A stretch of DNA of 64,000 nucleotides from the NCBI RefSeq assembly GCF_900240265.1, contig NZ_LT964739.1:2114835-2178834 (forward strand). Reading direction: 5' to 3'. Both the position numbers and the translations under genes were made by a program. The DNA is from Galactobacillus timonensis. GTDB taxonomy: Bacteria > Bacillota_I > Bacilli_A > Erysipelotrichales > Erysipelotrichaceae. The notes below the pieces were generated by a model. The model ran no database searches. It saw nothing but the letters and a program-made list of their open reading frames with translations, and was not told the origin of the DNA. Positions 45,338 through 55,314 of the stretch are shown one piece after another (position 1 is the first letter of the stretch; each line of letters starts with the position of its first letter).

Positions 45338-46295
45338 CCAGACCCTGCGAAATGCTGTACAGATACGAATCCAGATCAAACGGACGCAGATCTTCCTTCT
45401 TCTCCCCAAGACCGATGAAGAGAACAGGCAGATGCAGCTTCTGCTTGATGCCGATCACAATGCCGCCCTTGGCCGTACCGTCCATCTTCGTCAGAATGAT
45501 GCCCGAAAGATCCGTCGCCGCATCAAACAGTTCCGCCTGCCGCAGACCGTTCTGTCCCGTCGTCGCATCAAGAACCAGCCACGTATTGTGCGGCGCCCCG
45601 GGAATCTCACGGCCCGCAACACGGTTCATCTTGCCAAGCTCCGCCATCAGGCCGGCTTTGTTCTGAAGGCGGCCTGCCGTATCGCACAGCAGCACATCGA
45701 TATTGTTCTCCTTCGCATACCGGCAGCCATCCACGATCGCCGCCGAAGGATCACCGTTTTCACGGCCCTTGATGCAGGGAACATTGAGACGCTCAGCCCA
45801 GGTGTCCAGCTGATCGATGGCGCCGGCGCGGAACGTATCTGCCGCCACCAGCGCAACCTTCTTTCCTTCCGCCTGGTATTTAGCCGTCAGTTTGGCGGCC
45901 GTCGTCGTCTTGCCGGACCCGTTGACACCTTCCAGGAAGATCACGGTCGGACCGTTCTCATTCCAGCGGATGGGCTCATCGGGTACCTCTTCGTATAAAT
46001 CCTTCATCGACTGGATCACAAAGTTGACGGCCCACTTCCACGACACATTGACATACTCATCCGCCGTCTTCTTCATGTTTTCGCAGATCGCATCCGCCGT
46101 TTCGACACCGATGTCGCTTTCCAGCAGAACGATCTCGAGCTGTTCCAGGAACTCATCATCGACGCCCTTGAAGTTCTTCTTCAGGCTGCTGCTTTTTTCC
46201 TGCAGTGAATCCTTCGATTTCTTGAAGCCGCTGAGATAGACAGCCTTATCATCCTTCTTCTGGAAGATGGATTTCAAAGAATCAAGAATACTCAT
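45324..46295 (-). CDS. ftsY: Signal recognition particle receptor FtsY
   Basis: GTPase that receives ribosome-SRP complexes at the membrane. 323 residues: charged A region reduced to about 20 residues, N domain with KKNFKGVDDEFLEQLEIVLL, and the G domain with FLEGVNGSGKTTTAAKL, DTFRAGAIDQL, DTAGRLQNKAGLM and TKMDGTAKGG. The short acidic start is usual in Firmicutes. It overlaps smc (ATGA) and ylxM. Confidence 0.96.
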   Translation of the reverse strand: MSILDSLKSIFQKKDDKAVYLSGFKKSKDSLQEKSSSLKKNFKGVDDEFLEQLEIVLLESDIGVETADAICENMKKTADEYVNVSWKWAVNFVIQSMKDLYEEVPDEPIRWNENGPTVIFLEGVNGSGKTTTAAKLTAKYQAEGKKVALVAADTFRAGAIDQLDTWAERLNVPCIKGRENGDPSAAIVDGCRYAKENNIDVLLCDTAGRLQNKAGLMAELGKMNRVAGREIPGAPHNTWLVLDATTGQNGLRQAELFDAATDLSGIILTKMDGTAKGGIVIGIKQKLHLPVLFIGLGEKKEDLRPFDLDSYLYSISQGLDDAG

Positions 46296-49228
46296 GCCTG
46301 CGCCTCCTTTTCCGGCTCCGCCATACCGACGGCATCCTTCAGCTCAACTTTGAGCATCTGGGAAACACCCTGATGCTGCATCGTGACGCCATACAGCGTA
46401 TCACAGTTCTCCATCGTGCCCGGACGATGCGTCACAACAAGGAACTGCGTCTGATCCGTATACTGGTGCAGATACTGCGCAAAGCGTTCAACGTTTCCCT
46501 GATCCAGCGCCGCTTCAACCTCATCGAGAATGACCAGCGGAACCGGCTTCACCTTGAGGATTGCAAACAGAACACAGAGCGCAATCAGCGACTTCTCACC
46601 GCCCGAAAACAGCATGTTGTTCTGAACCGCCTTTCCCGGAGGCTGGGCATCGATGTCAATGCCCGTATTGAGAATGTCCGAAGGATCCTCGAGAATCAGC
46701 CGCGCCTTACCGCCGCCGTACAGCGAACGGAAGATATCGTTGAAGCTGCCGTTGATCCGGTCAAACATCTCCTTGAACTGCTTCACCATAACCCGGTCCA
46801 TCTCATCGATGGCGGCCAGGATTTTGTCGCGGCTCTCGGTCAGTTCCTCGATCTGTTTCTTAAGGAACTCGTAGCGCTCATTGACTTCACTGTACTGTTC
46901 AGGAGCCTCCATGTTCACGTTGCCAAGACGCTCGATATCCGCCCGCAGCTGCAGTACTTCTTCGCGCGCATTTTCGACCTTTTCACCGCTGACCTTGGTT
47001 CTGGCGAATTCATAGGTCAGCTGATATTCCGACGCAAGCCGCTGCAGATTGTTTTCAATCTTCGCCTCGAGCCGGCCTTCATCCACCTTGATGGCACTAG
47101 CTGCCGCATCGGCACGTTCCTTGTCCTTGCGCAGTTGATGCAGCTGCTGGTCCTTACGGTCAATATCCTGCTGCAGCGACTGCTTTTCTTCACGCTTGGT
47201 CCGGATCTCGGCAGTAATGGTGTCACGCCGCTGGTAGGCTTCATTGAGCTTTGCGATGGTCTCATTCTGAGCCTCGTCCGCGGTTTCCTCACTCTTGGCG
47301 CCAAGCAGGGCCAGATCATTGGACAGCTTGTCCATCTTGGCTTTCTTGGCATCCATGACCGGTTCCAGCGACGCTTTGGAGACACGGTTCTGACTCAGAC
47401 GGCTCTTCAGAGCCTCCACCTGCGCAGAGGCATCCATTTCCGCCTTCTGCAGCAGCTTGACCTTTGCCGTCTGGGCATCGATGCCCTCCTTGACGCGGGA
47501 GAGCTCACGGGCCACAGTAACAGGGGTCGTATTGTGCTTCTGCTTGCCGCCGGTCATCGAACCGCCGCGGTGAATCACTTCCCCGTTCAGGGTCACGATG
47601 TTATAGGCACGGTTGGTCAAAGAGGAAAGATTGTTGCCGGCTTCCATTGAATCAACGACAAGTACATTGTTCAACAGCGCATCGACAACAGGCTGAAACT
47701 TTGCATCCGTCTCAACAAATGACGATGCCGTACCAAGATATCCCTGCGTACCGCTGCAGATGGCAAGGGCTTCCTGCGACACATAGCGCGGCCGGCAAAC
47801 CGTCAGCGGCAGAAACGTCGCCCGACCCGACTGGTTGCGGTTCAGAAAACGGATCGCATCACGGGCAGACTGCTCATCCACGGTCACAATGTTGTACATC
47901 GCTCCACCAAGGGCTTCGGAGACAGCCTGCTCATAGCCATCCTTGGCATGAATCTCCTGCCCGATGACGCCGAGAATGCCGTGCAGCGCATTGCGGTTTT
48001 CCATGATGGAACGGGTACCGGACTGACGTCCCTGGAACGGGTCGCGCATCATGTTTTCAAGATAGGTCTGCTGATTCTGCAGGCTGCGCAGCAGCGACTG
48101 TGCCTGTTCAAGGGCACTGCGCTGATCGAAGAGGTTCTGTGAACTCTGGGTCAGCTTCTCCTCATCCAGCTTCATGGCCTGATCCAGTGCCGTATAGCGG
48201 TTCCTACGGTCTTCGTATTCCTGTCGCGCCGTCTCGAGCAATGCCTGTGTTTCCTTGATCCGCTCCTCGCGGCTGCCGGTTTCAATGATGTATTTGCGCC
48301 GCTCATCCATCTCGGTACGCCTTGCTTCCAAAGACGTGACCGCATCGACATTCTTGAGCAGTTCCTCCTGGAGGGCGTTGATTTCCCGGTCCAGCTGTGA
48401 GGACTGCTGACGCTGCTGCCCGAGCCTGGTTTCCGATACCTGGATGCTTGTGGAGGCGATCTGCGCCGCACTTTCGGCATCTAACAGAGACTTTCTGGCA
48501 TCATCGACCTGAACATTGAGATCATCGATCTCCTGCACCAGCACAGTGATTTCAATCTCTTCGAGACGCTTTTTCTTTGCCCGGTAGATTTCGGCCTTAT
48601 GCGCCTGCCGCTTCAGCGGCGAAACCTGCTTTTCAAGTTCCGCCAGAATATCCTGGGAACGGTCAAGATTGGTCTTCGTACGATCCAAACGTGACAAAGA
48701 CTCGATCTTGCGCTTCTTGTATTTGGCAACGCCGGCGGCTTCTTCAAAGATCGGCCGACGGTCCAGAGGCTTCGCCTCCGCAAAGGCGATAACATTGCCC
48801 TGCGAGATGATGCTCAGAGAATCCTTGCCCAGTCCCGTATCCAGAAACAGGTCCACGACATCGCGCAAACGTACATTCTGACGGTTGATCAGATATTCCG
48901 CATCACCGGAACGATACAGGCGGCGTGTCACTTCCAGCTCCTGCTGATCACTGTTGAGCACATGCGACGCATTATCAAAGACCAGCGTCACCTCGGCCAT
49001 GTTCATGGGTCTGCGGTCAGCGCTGCCGGAAAAGATGACGTCGCTCATATGTTCGCCGCGCATGGAACGGGACGACTGCTCGCCTAATACCCAGCGCACG
49101 GCATCTGTAATATTCGATTTTCCGCAGCCGTTCGGCCCGACAATCCCCGTAATCGGATCATCAAACGTAATAATGGTTCGATCCGCAAAGGATTTGAATC
49201 CCTGCATTTCGATGCGCTTTAAAAACAT
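46292..49228 (-). CDS. smc: Chromosome segregation protein SMC, shorter than usual
   Basis: Condensin ATPase that organises and segregates the chromosome with ScpA/ScpB. The ATG at 49228 (MFLKRIEMQGFKSFADRTII) gives 978 residues, about 200 fewer than Bacillus SMC. All functional parts are present: Walker A GPNGCGKSNITDAV, hinge around residues 405-560 (GILGVIGQEI to HRGGSMTGGKQK), the signature LFSGGEKSLIALCVLFAI and Walker B LVILDEVEAALD. The missing length falls in the coiled-coil arms on both sides of the hinge. Acidic and helical, no frameshift is seen. Confidence 0.95.
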   Translation of the reverse strand: MFLKRIEMQGFKSFADRTIITFDDPITGIVGPNGCGKSNITDAVRWVLGEQSSRSMRGEHMSDVIFSGSADRRPMNMAEVTLVFDNASHVLNSDQQELEVTRRLYRSGDAEYLINRQNVRLRDVVDLFLDTGLGKDSLSIISQGNVIAFAEAKPLDRRPIFEEAAGVAKYKKRKIESLSRLDRTKTNLDRSQDILAELEKQVSPLKRQAHKAEIYRAKKKRLEEIEITVLVQEIDDLNVQVDDARKSLLDAESAAQIASTSIQVSETRLGQQRQQSSQLDREINALQEELLKNVDAVTSLEARRTEMDERRKYIIETGSREERIKETQALLETARQEYEDRRNRYTALDQAMKLDEEKLTQSSQNLFDQRSALEQAQSLLRSLQNQQTYLENMMRDPFQGRQSGTRSIMENRNALHGILGVIGQEIHAKDGYEQAVSEALGGAMYNIVTVDEQSARDAIRFLNRNQSGRATFLPLTVCRPRYVSQEALAICSGTQGYLGTASSFVETDAKFQPVVDALLNNVLVVDSMEAGNNLSSLTNRAYNIVTLNGEVIHRGGSMTGGKQKHNTTPVTVARELSRVKEGIDAQTAKVKLLQKAEMDASAQVEALKSRLSQNRVSKASLEPVMDAKKAKMDKLSNDLALLGAKSEETADEAQNETIAKLNEAYQRRDTITAEIRTKREEKQSLQQDIDRKDQQLHQLRKDKERADAAASAIKVDEGRLEAKIENNLQRLASEYQLTYEFARTKVSGEKVENAREEVLQLRADIERLGNVNMEAPEQYSEVNERYEFLKKQIEELTESRDKILAAIDEMDRVMVKQFKEMFDRINGSFNDIFRSLYGGGKARLILEDPSDILNTGIDIDAQPPGKAVQNNMLFSGGEKSLIALCVLFAILKVKPVPLVILDEVEAALDQGNVERFAQYLHQYTDQTQFLVVTHRPGTMENCDTLYGVTMQHQGVSQMLKVELKDAVGMAEPEKEAQA

Positions 49229-49297
49229 GAAAAACCTCCAGTATCTCAATCACGCAAAACAGCAGAGACACGAAGTCTCTGCCGTGTGCACTCCATT

Positions 49298-49729
49298 TTA
49301 CTTCTTTTCCGCCTGTGCCTTCAGAAGATCGCGGATCTCTTCCAGTGCGACCAGCTCGTCGCTCTTCTTCGGCGCCTCGGCCGGTGCTTCTTCCTTCTTG
49401 GCAAACTTTTCAGCTTCCGTACGGGCCCGGTTAACAGCCTTGACCATCAGGAACAGGATCAATGCCATGAGCAGGAAATTGATAACTGCCGAAATGAAGG
49501 ATCCGTAATTCAGAACAACCGAAGAATCCGCATCCGCTCCCTGCTTTAGAACGACGCTCATGTTGTCCAGATTTACCGTTCCAAACAAGCCAAGCAGCGG
49601 GCTGATGATGTCATTGACAAACGAATTGATAATTGCCGTAAAGGCGCTGCCGATGATAATACCGACAGCCATGTCGAATACATTGCCCTTAAACGCAAAC
49701 GCCTTAAACTCTTCCAAGAACTTCTTCAT
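49298..49729 (-). CDS. mscL: Large-conductance mechanosensitive channel
   Basis: Pore-forming membrane protein that opens under osmotic downshock. The 143-residue protein starts at the ATG at 49729 (MKKFLEEFKAFAFKGNVFDM), a start that lies inside the end of the U32 peptidase gene and has agagg upstream. Transmembrane helices: AVGIIIGSAFTAIINSFVND (about 20-45) and INFLLMALILFLMVKAVNR (about 83-105). The charged C-terminal helix KKSDELVALEEIRDLLKAQA forms the cytoplasmic bundle. Confidence 0.95.
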   Translation of the reverse strand: MKKFLEEFKAFAFKGNVFDMAVGIIIGSAFTAIINSFVNDIISPLLGLFGTVNLDNMSVVLKQGADADSSVVLNYGSFISAVINFLLMALILFLMVKAVNRARTEAEKFAKKEEAPAEAPKKSDELVALEEIRDLLKAQAEKK

Positions 49730-51896
49730 ATGCCTCTTTGATAACCTCCCTTTGTTTTGATGCCGTTTCCCCGCTGAAGATAATGAAGCTTCCATAGCAG
49801 TACTGGTTCCGCGAACGATAAGGTTCCGGTGCCAATATTTTAGTAAGGAACGGGCCCTGACGCAATGGATAGATGCGCCCCTCCAGATCCTCAAGCGCAT
49901 CTGCCGATGCTTCCATGAACCCGCCTTTGACGTACATCAGCGTCCGGCGCCCGTATACCAGCCGGTACGTAACCGGCACAAAGCCATAGGTGGAGCGGAA
50001 TACCTTGAGACTGTGCGCAATCTCCAGCTCCGGAACCTCCGAGGAAAAGATCACCGACGAACATCCATGGCAAAGCGCAAAGGCGATCGCCGCACTATTG
50101 GAAAGATTCATCGTCATACCCGCGATATAACCTGTTTTCCCGCTCGAAACAAAGAAATCGCCAGCCGAAGAAAGTACCGATCCCGGACCGTATTTTTCAG
50201 CGGACACAGCGTTTTCATGAACCACTGGCATAACGGCATCTGCGTCAAGAAAGCGGGTGTCAGAGTTAGCGGATTCTTCACTTCCACTGCTTACCAGAAT
50301 CCGCCATGGCTCAGCATGCGGTTTTGAAACCTCGAGACGGTACGGCTGCACAGAACTGCGTTCATGCACAACCGTCAGCGCATCCATCAGCTTTCCGTAG
50401 AGATTTCTTCGCAGCTCATTGAGCATCGATACGGGAATAAAGACATTTCCAAGAACCGACGCAGAATGATCAAAGACGGCCGTAAACGGGGCGGTATCCG
50501 TTTTGGCCAGGGAACCTTCAAGCTTTTCCCGTGTTAAAGGCGCATTGCGTGCAGCCAAGAGCGCCTGCTCACTGACAACCGATACGGATGTACCGCCAAG
50601 CACTGCCGTCAACCGCAGCGGTTCATTGACGTTTGCCTGATAGCTGACGGTAGCTTCACGCCGTTTGGGCTGATCAGCAATCTCGCGGTCAATTTCATCC
50701 AGCAGCTCGGCACTGCTTGTTTTCAATACCTTCTGTCCCCGTTTCGGGACCGGTTTGGAATGGCATTCCAGCCATACTTTATCGCCCGCCTCAGCACTGT
50801 TGACCAGCAGGCCGTTTTTTTCAATCTTGACCGCCGTCAGACCTGTATCAACCGGCGTATTGACAATGCGCAGACCATCGTGCTGGTGCAGCGGCTGACA
50901 CAGCTGAACAAGTACTCTACCATTCCGGAACTGAACCACCGTTCCGATTTCAATGCCGCGATGATTCGGACGATAATGCGACATCCGGTCCTCAACGGAC
51001 GCTCCTGCAAAATGACCCTCAGAGAAGCCGCGGTTGAACATCAGCTTCAGCTGCTGATCACGCTTGGCACTCAGGTGATACGGCTGATTGGCATAGCAGG
51101 CATCAATTGCTTCCCGGAACGTCTTTACCGCCAGATATACATATTCCGGCCGCTTCATCCGCCCTTCAATCTTCAAAGAAGAGACCCCGGCCGCAATCAG
51201 ATCCGGAACCCGCTCAATGAGATTGATGTCCTTTGGCGAAAGGACATAATCTCCATCCGGGCACGGCTGCGGTTTCCCGTCTTTGAGCGGTGTGTAGCGA
51301 AGGCGACACATCTGTGCACACATGCCGCGGTTTCCGGAGCGGTTTTTCACCTCTGCCGACATCAGGCACTGCCCCGAATAGCTGATACAGCTTGCTCCGT
51401 AACAGAACACTTCGATATCGACGCCTGTGCTGACGCATTCCTGAATCAACTGTAACGGCGTTTCACGGGCCAGAACGACACGTTTCGCGCCTTCCCTCTT
51501 CATGAACCGGCAGCCGTCCGCATTATGAATGTGCATCTGCGTGCTGCAGTGCAGATCAAAATCCGGATAGCAGATACGAACCTTCTGAAACAGGCCGAGA
51601 TCCTGTACCAGCAGCGCATCTGCATCAGCGTGATAGAGAAAGTCCACCTCTTCCATCGCCCTGTCAAGTTCGTCTTCAAACAGCAGCGTATTCATGGTGA
51701 CATAGACGGAAACACCGCGCTGGTGGCAGTAGCGGATCGCCTCCTTCATCTGTTCATGATCAAAATTGCCCGCAAAGGCACGGGCCGAAAACGAAGTGCT
51801 GCCAAGATATACCGCATCCGCTCCGGCACTCACCGCCGCATGGAGCGCATCCATATTGCCCGCCGGCGCGAGCAGTTCAACCTTCTTCAACATCAT
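49704..51896 (-). CDS. Peptidase U32 family protein (RlhA/TrhP-like)
   Basis: Protein of 730 residues with the U32 domain: VELLAPAGNMDALHAAVSAG at the start, HCSTQMHIHNADG, and the Cys-rich block VFCYGASCISYSGQCLM ... SGNRGMCAQMCRLRYTP that binds an iron-sulfur cluster or metal in relatives. The long form with a C-terminal DUF3656-type half resembles RlhA, which hydroxylates 23S rRNA; other U32 proteins act on tRNA (TrhP). Specific target not decided. Its start overlaps the preceding glycosylase gene by 20 bases and its end overlaps mscL. Confidence 0.85.
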   Translation of the reverse strand: MMLKKVELLAPAGNMDALHAAVSAGADAVYLGSTSFSARAFAGNFDHEQMKEAIRYCHQRGVSVYVTMNTLLFEDELDRAMEEVDFLYHADADALLVQDLGLFQKVRICYPDFDLHCSTQMHIHNADGCRFMKREGAKRVVLARETPLQLIQECVSTGVDIEVFCYGASCISYSGQCLMSAEVKNRSGNRGMCAQMCRLRYTPLKDGKPQPCPDGDYVLSPKDINLIERVPDLIAAGVSSLKIEGRMKRPEYVYLAVKTFREAIDACYANQPYHLSAKRDQQLKLMFNRGFSEGHFAGASVEDRMSHYRPNHRGIEIGTVVQFRNGRVLVQLCQPLHQHDGLRIVNTPVDTGLTAVKIEKNGLLVNSAEAGDKVWLECHSKPVPKRGQKVLKTSSAELLDEIDREIADQPKRREATVSYQANVNEPLRLTAVLGGTSVSVVSEQALLAARNAPLTREKLEGSLAKTDTAPFTAVFDHSASVLGNVFIPVSMLNELRRNLYGKLMDALTVVHERSSVQPYRLEVSKPHAEPWRILVSSGSEESANSDTRFLDADAVMPVVHENAVSAEKYGPGSVLSSAGDFFVSSGKTGYIAGMTMNLSNSAAIAFALCHGCSSVIFSSEVPELEIAHSLKVFRSTYGFVPVTYRLVYGRRTLMYVKGGFMEASADALEDLEGRIYPLRQGPFLTKILAPEPYRSRNQYCYGSFIIFSGETASKQREVIKEAYEEVLGRV

Positions 51897-52386
51897 TGCG
51901 TACCACCTTGTAATAGGGAATCAGATCCTGCAGTTTCATCCGCGCATTGGCGGGTGAAGTGCTGGGAAGACATACGGCATCGATTGTACAGGGACGAAAG
52001 CGTTCATACAGCTCAAATGCCCGCGACCCCGCCGTATAGATGTGAGAGATCCGACTTTCATCCACCAGCGACTGGATGTCGTTGACCTTCACATCCTGAA
52101 TGCTCGCATCGCTGCTGGCATGAATCGTACACGAGGCAATCACATCCCAGAGCGCCACATGGTGCCGGTGCAGAAACGCCGTGCGCTCTTCAATCGTTCG
52201 GCCGCTTTCATCATCGAAGACCGCGGAAAGAACGGGCCAGAACCGGTTGCGGGGGTTGGCATAGTAGAAATTCTGCTCGCGCGAGACAAGCGAAGGAAAG
52301 GAGCCGAGAATCAATACCCTGGAGTCAGTGTCAGAGATCGGCCCGAAGGGATGAACAACCGCTTCCCGTTCCGGATTCTTCTTCAT
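51877..52386 (-). CDS. DNA-deoxyinosine / uracil-DNA glycosylase superfamily protein
   Basis: Cytoplasmic base excision enzyme of 169 residues. The active-site strand VLILGSFPSLVSREQNFYYA followed by NPRNRFWPVLSAVF, the ALWDVIASCTIHASSDASI motif and the C-terminal LPSTSPANARM correspond to the Mug/hypoxanthine-DNA glycosylase branch. It overlaps holA by 4 bases and the U32 gene by 20. Substrate preference for hypoxanthine versus uracil is inferred from the family. Confidence 0.85.
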   Translation of the reverse strand: MKKNPEREAVVHPFGPISDTDSRVLILGSFPSLVSREQNFYYANPRNRFWPVLSAVFDDESGRTIEERTAFLHRHHVALWDVIASCTIHASSDASIQDVKVNDIQSLVDESRISHIYTAGSRAFELYERFRPCTIDAVCLPSTSPANARMKLQDLIPYYKVVRNDVEEG

Positions 52387-53381
52387 AGGTGTCTCCAGAG
52401 AACCTGTTCCAGGGCGAGGTTTCCATTGGCAATCGACCCGTTCTTGATGCCCTGATCAACATCCGCCAGCTCCACCAGAAGCTGCAGATAGTACCGGCTT
52501 CGTTTGCCGCCGGCACTGCGGCGGTCAAGATCCGGGAAGCGGATGCCGTATTGGGTACGTATCATCTCATCCGGCATCCCCTTTTCATAGCAGCGAAGAC
52601 TGATGTACATTCGGCGGAATACCATGGCCATCGAGGCAATCAGCTGCTGAACGGATGTCTCGGTCAGCGATGTCAGCTGGTGGTAATAGCGGATCGTATC
52701 ACGGGCGCTGCCGGCACTCATCGCATTGCAAAGCTTCCAGATCAGCTGTTCCGTATTGATCGAAGTCAGATGTTCAATGTCTTCCAGGCTGTAGGTACCT
52801 TTGCCGTACAGTTCCAGCTTGTCGAGCGTCTGTTCCAGTTGCGAAAGACTGCCGTCAATCCGTAACAGAAGCTCCTGTTTTGCGGCTTCATCCACGCGCA
52901 GATGCCGTGCCTTCAGACGATCATCCAGCACCTTCGGCATTTCCCACGCCTTATAGGTTTTGACGGAGTATTCGCTGATCAGACCCTTGTCAATCAGCGG
53001 CTTCATCAGCTTGTATTCACGGGTACGCTGGTCCGCCGCAAACCCGTCGCAATAGAAGATCAGATCGCAATCCGGATTGGGATTCTGCAGGTAGGAGGCC
53101 AGAATTGACGCATTGTCACCGGTGTTTTTCTTTGCTTTGGCAGGCTTGTCAGTCCCTTTGCGGTTGGGATTCAAAAACCACGGATCATCCAGCACAACAA
53201 CACGCCGATCCGAAAACAGGGAAAACGTGGAACAGGCCGCAATCGCATTCTCAATGTTGAATTTGGGATTGGACGCATCAAAAACCGTAATGTTTTCCGC
53301 AGCTGCGCCGGTCTTTTCAATAATTTCCTTCCGCCGTTTGACCAGAAGATAGATTTCTTTTCCACTCAGAAGATAGATCAC
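52383..53381 (-). CDS. holA: DNA polymerase III delta subunit
   Basis: Clamp-loader subunit of 332 residues that opens the beta ring. It begins MIYLLSGKEIYLLVKRRKEI, matching the HolA start with YLLxGxE; the segment FSLFSDRRVVVLDDPWFLNP and later LDKLELYGKGTYSLEDIEHL fit the family, as does the C-terminal helical collar. The AAA-like fold lacks a functional Walker A, as is normal for delta. It is located downstream of comEC, the standard Firmicutes arrangement. Confidence 0.9.
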   Translation of the reverse strand: MIYLLSGKEIYLLVKRRKEIIEKTGAAAENITVFDASNPKFNIENAIAACSTFSLFSDRRVVVLDDPWFLNPNRKGTDKPAKAKKNTGDNASILASYLQNPNPDCDLIFYCDGFAADQRTREYKLMKPLIDKGLISEYSVKTYKAWEMPKVLDDRLKARHLRVDEAAKQELLLRIDGSLSQLEQTLDKLELYGKGTYSLEDIEHLTSINTEQLIWKLCNAMSAGSARDTIRYYHQLTSLTETSVQQLIASMAMVFRRMYISLRCYEKGMPDEMIRTQYGIRFPDLDRRSAGGKRSRYYLQLLVELADVDQGIKNGSIANGNLALEQVLWRHL

Positions 53382-53388
53382 GGCTCAA

Positions 53389-55314
53389 TTATAACCCGCC
53401 GCGGGCAATCAGGCCGATGGTTGGATGGCTTGTAACAAGGACATTGAAGGGACCGATCGCAAAGACGGTGATGTCGCCCTGTTCTCTGGTAAGAACATAG
53501 GGAATATGACGCTTCAGCAGCCGCTGGATGACGATCGGCGAAGGATGATGGTAAAGACCGTAGGCGCCGCAGGAAATAATGCCCAGAGCCGGCTGAACGT
53601 GATCGAGAAAGCGTTCGCTGTTTCCGGTTGCGCTTCCATGGTGTGCGAGCATCAGTACATCCGCACCAAGATCAAGGTATTTTCTGCGGATTGCTTCTTC
53701 CGTCACTTCATCTCCATCGCCCATGCAGAGATAGCGGATGCCGTTAACTTCCGTATAAAGGACAAGGGAACTCTGATTTTCATCCTCCGTCTTCAGTTCA
53801 TTGAGGTCATAGAAGGTAAAATCGCCAGCCACTATCTTTTCCTGATGATCAATCACGATCTGCAAGGGCTGATAGGCTTCGGCAATATCTGTAACTCCAC
53901 CCGAATGGTCCGAATCGCTGTGGGATATCAGCAGCGCATCAAGCCGGATGATTCCCTTGGCCTGAAGAAAGGCCATCACGTTGTCTGCTTCGGCCGGCTT
54001 TCCCGTATCCAGCAGGACGGCCGAGCGATTGAAGGGCCCTTTGAAAAGGATGCTTGTCCCCTGGCCGACATTGATGGCCGTTACTTCCGCAAAGGGATGA
54101 AACAGCCCGAGCCTTAGAAATACAAGCAGAATGACAATGCCGTAACGGTAGCGGTGTTCCCGCTGCCAGATCAAAGAACAGGCGATCACAAAGAGCACCA
54201 GGCCCGGGCCAACAACACTTCCGGCAAACCGGAACCGTTCGATCAGCACCAGAACGGAATCCAGAAGATAAACACTGCCAAGCCAATGAAAACCTGACAA
54301 TACCGTGATCAGCGCCAGCAGCCAGACCCCTCCCTTGACAGCCATGAGGAATGAAAAGCCGATCATCGTTAGCGGAAATACCTGATGAAACAGCACACTC
54401 TGCACAAGAAGACTGTAAAACAGGGCAGCGCTGCGCCGGCTTCTTTCTTCGGCGAACGACCCGGCCATCCGCATGGCACACGGCAGCAGAAACGCGGCGC
54501 TGTATGCACTCTCTGGTTTCCATGACAGTAATGCAATGATCCATACGGATGTCCTTTGCCGGCCGTTCCAGGACGAAAAGCGAAGAAGCGATGCGATCAA
54601 CCGCGACACCAGCAGGATCGGAAAATGGTAGAAGACGCTTAAACCGATACAAAGAGCCAGTTCGATCCGGTTCCTCTCCTTCTCGTGGAAGAAACGCTCC
54701 AGCATCATCCGCACCAGCAGAATGACGCCGCTGACCGAAAAGCCTCCCGCCTCCAGTTGACTTTCAAATAGATCCTCCTGCAGACGTACACCGAAAAGAA
54801 TGCGCATCGCCAGCATGCGGCTTTCTTCCTCTTCGATCGACAGCACCCTCCTTTGAAGAAGGCCGCGAAGAGAAACCGTCTGCTTCACAACATTCACACT
54901 GTCCGCCCGCAGGGTGTAATAAATCCCGTTTCTTCTTCCCCAGGAAGAAAAGTCAAAGCGGTAGAACCCGGGTGTTTCCTGTACACTACCCAGCGTTCCG
55001 GAAACCGTTACAGTACTGTCCAGAACAGGAACATCCGAACAGTAGACAAGAACTCTCTGCCTTCCGCGTTGAAGCCAGAAAGACCCGGCGGAGATATGGA
55101 CAACGCGGCCTGTGCTGATCGTTGGCGGCTGGCTGGAGAAGCGGGGAAAAAGAATCATCAGGAATACCGCTGCGGCAAGCAGCCACGATCGCTTCTCTTT
55201 TCCCTCCCGCATCAGGAGAAACACCATGGCAAGACAGCCGGCCGTTACGGGTGCCCTGTCTTTTGCCAGGGCGCAGAAGATGGAAAGAACGGATATCAGG
55301 ACGATGGATTTCAA
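53389..55314 (-). CDS. comEC: DNA uptake channel ComEC/Rec2
   Basis: Membrane channel for single-stranded DNA import in natural transformation. It has 641 residues, somewhat short for the family. The N-terminal membrane segment and OB-like domain (TVTVSGTLGSVQETPGFY) are followed by the Competence domain with multiple membrane helices (about residues 185-400), then a metallo-beta-lactamase domain with DALLISHSDSDHSGGVTDIA and LMLAHHGSATGNSERFL. The start overlaps comEA by 4 bases. Nothing suggests inactivation. Confidence 0.9.
   Translation of the reverse strand: MKSIVLISVLSIFCALAKDRAPVTAGCLAMVFLLMREGKEKRSWLLAAAVFLMILFPRFSSQPPTISTGRVVHISAGSFWLQRGRQRVLVYCSDVPVLDSTVTVSGTLGSVQETPGFYRFDFSSWGRRNGIYYTLRADSVNVVKQTVSLRGLLQRRVLSIEEEESRMLAMRILFGVRLQEDLFESQLEAGGFSVSGVILLVRMMLERFFHEKERNRIELALCIGLSVFYHFPILLVSRLIASLLRFSSWNGRQRTSVWIIALLSWKPESAYSAAFLLPCAMRMAGSFAEERSRRSAALFYSLLVQSVLFHQVFPLTMIGFSFLMAVKGGVWLLALITVLSGFHWLGSVYLLDSVLVLIERFRFAGSVVGPGLVLFVIACSLIWQREHRYRYGIVILLVFLRLGLFHPFAEVTAINVGQGTSILFKGPFNRSAVLLDTGKPAEADNVMAFLQAKGIIRLDALLISHSDSDHSGGVTDIAEAYQPLQIVIDHQEKIVAGDFTFYDLNELKTEDENQSSLVLYTEVNGIRYLCMGDGDEVTEEAIRRKYLDLGADVLMLAHHGSATGNSERFLDHVQPALGIISCGAYGLYHHPSPIVIQRLLKRHIPYVLTREQGDITVFAIGPFNVLVTSHPTIGLIARGGL

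Noticed and set aside
46373..47650. 425-codon plus-strand frame antisense to smc
   Set aside because: Shadow of the smc reading frame; composition rich in Arg/Leu/His without a domain.
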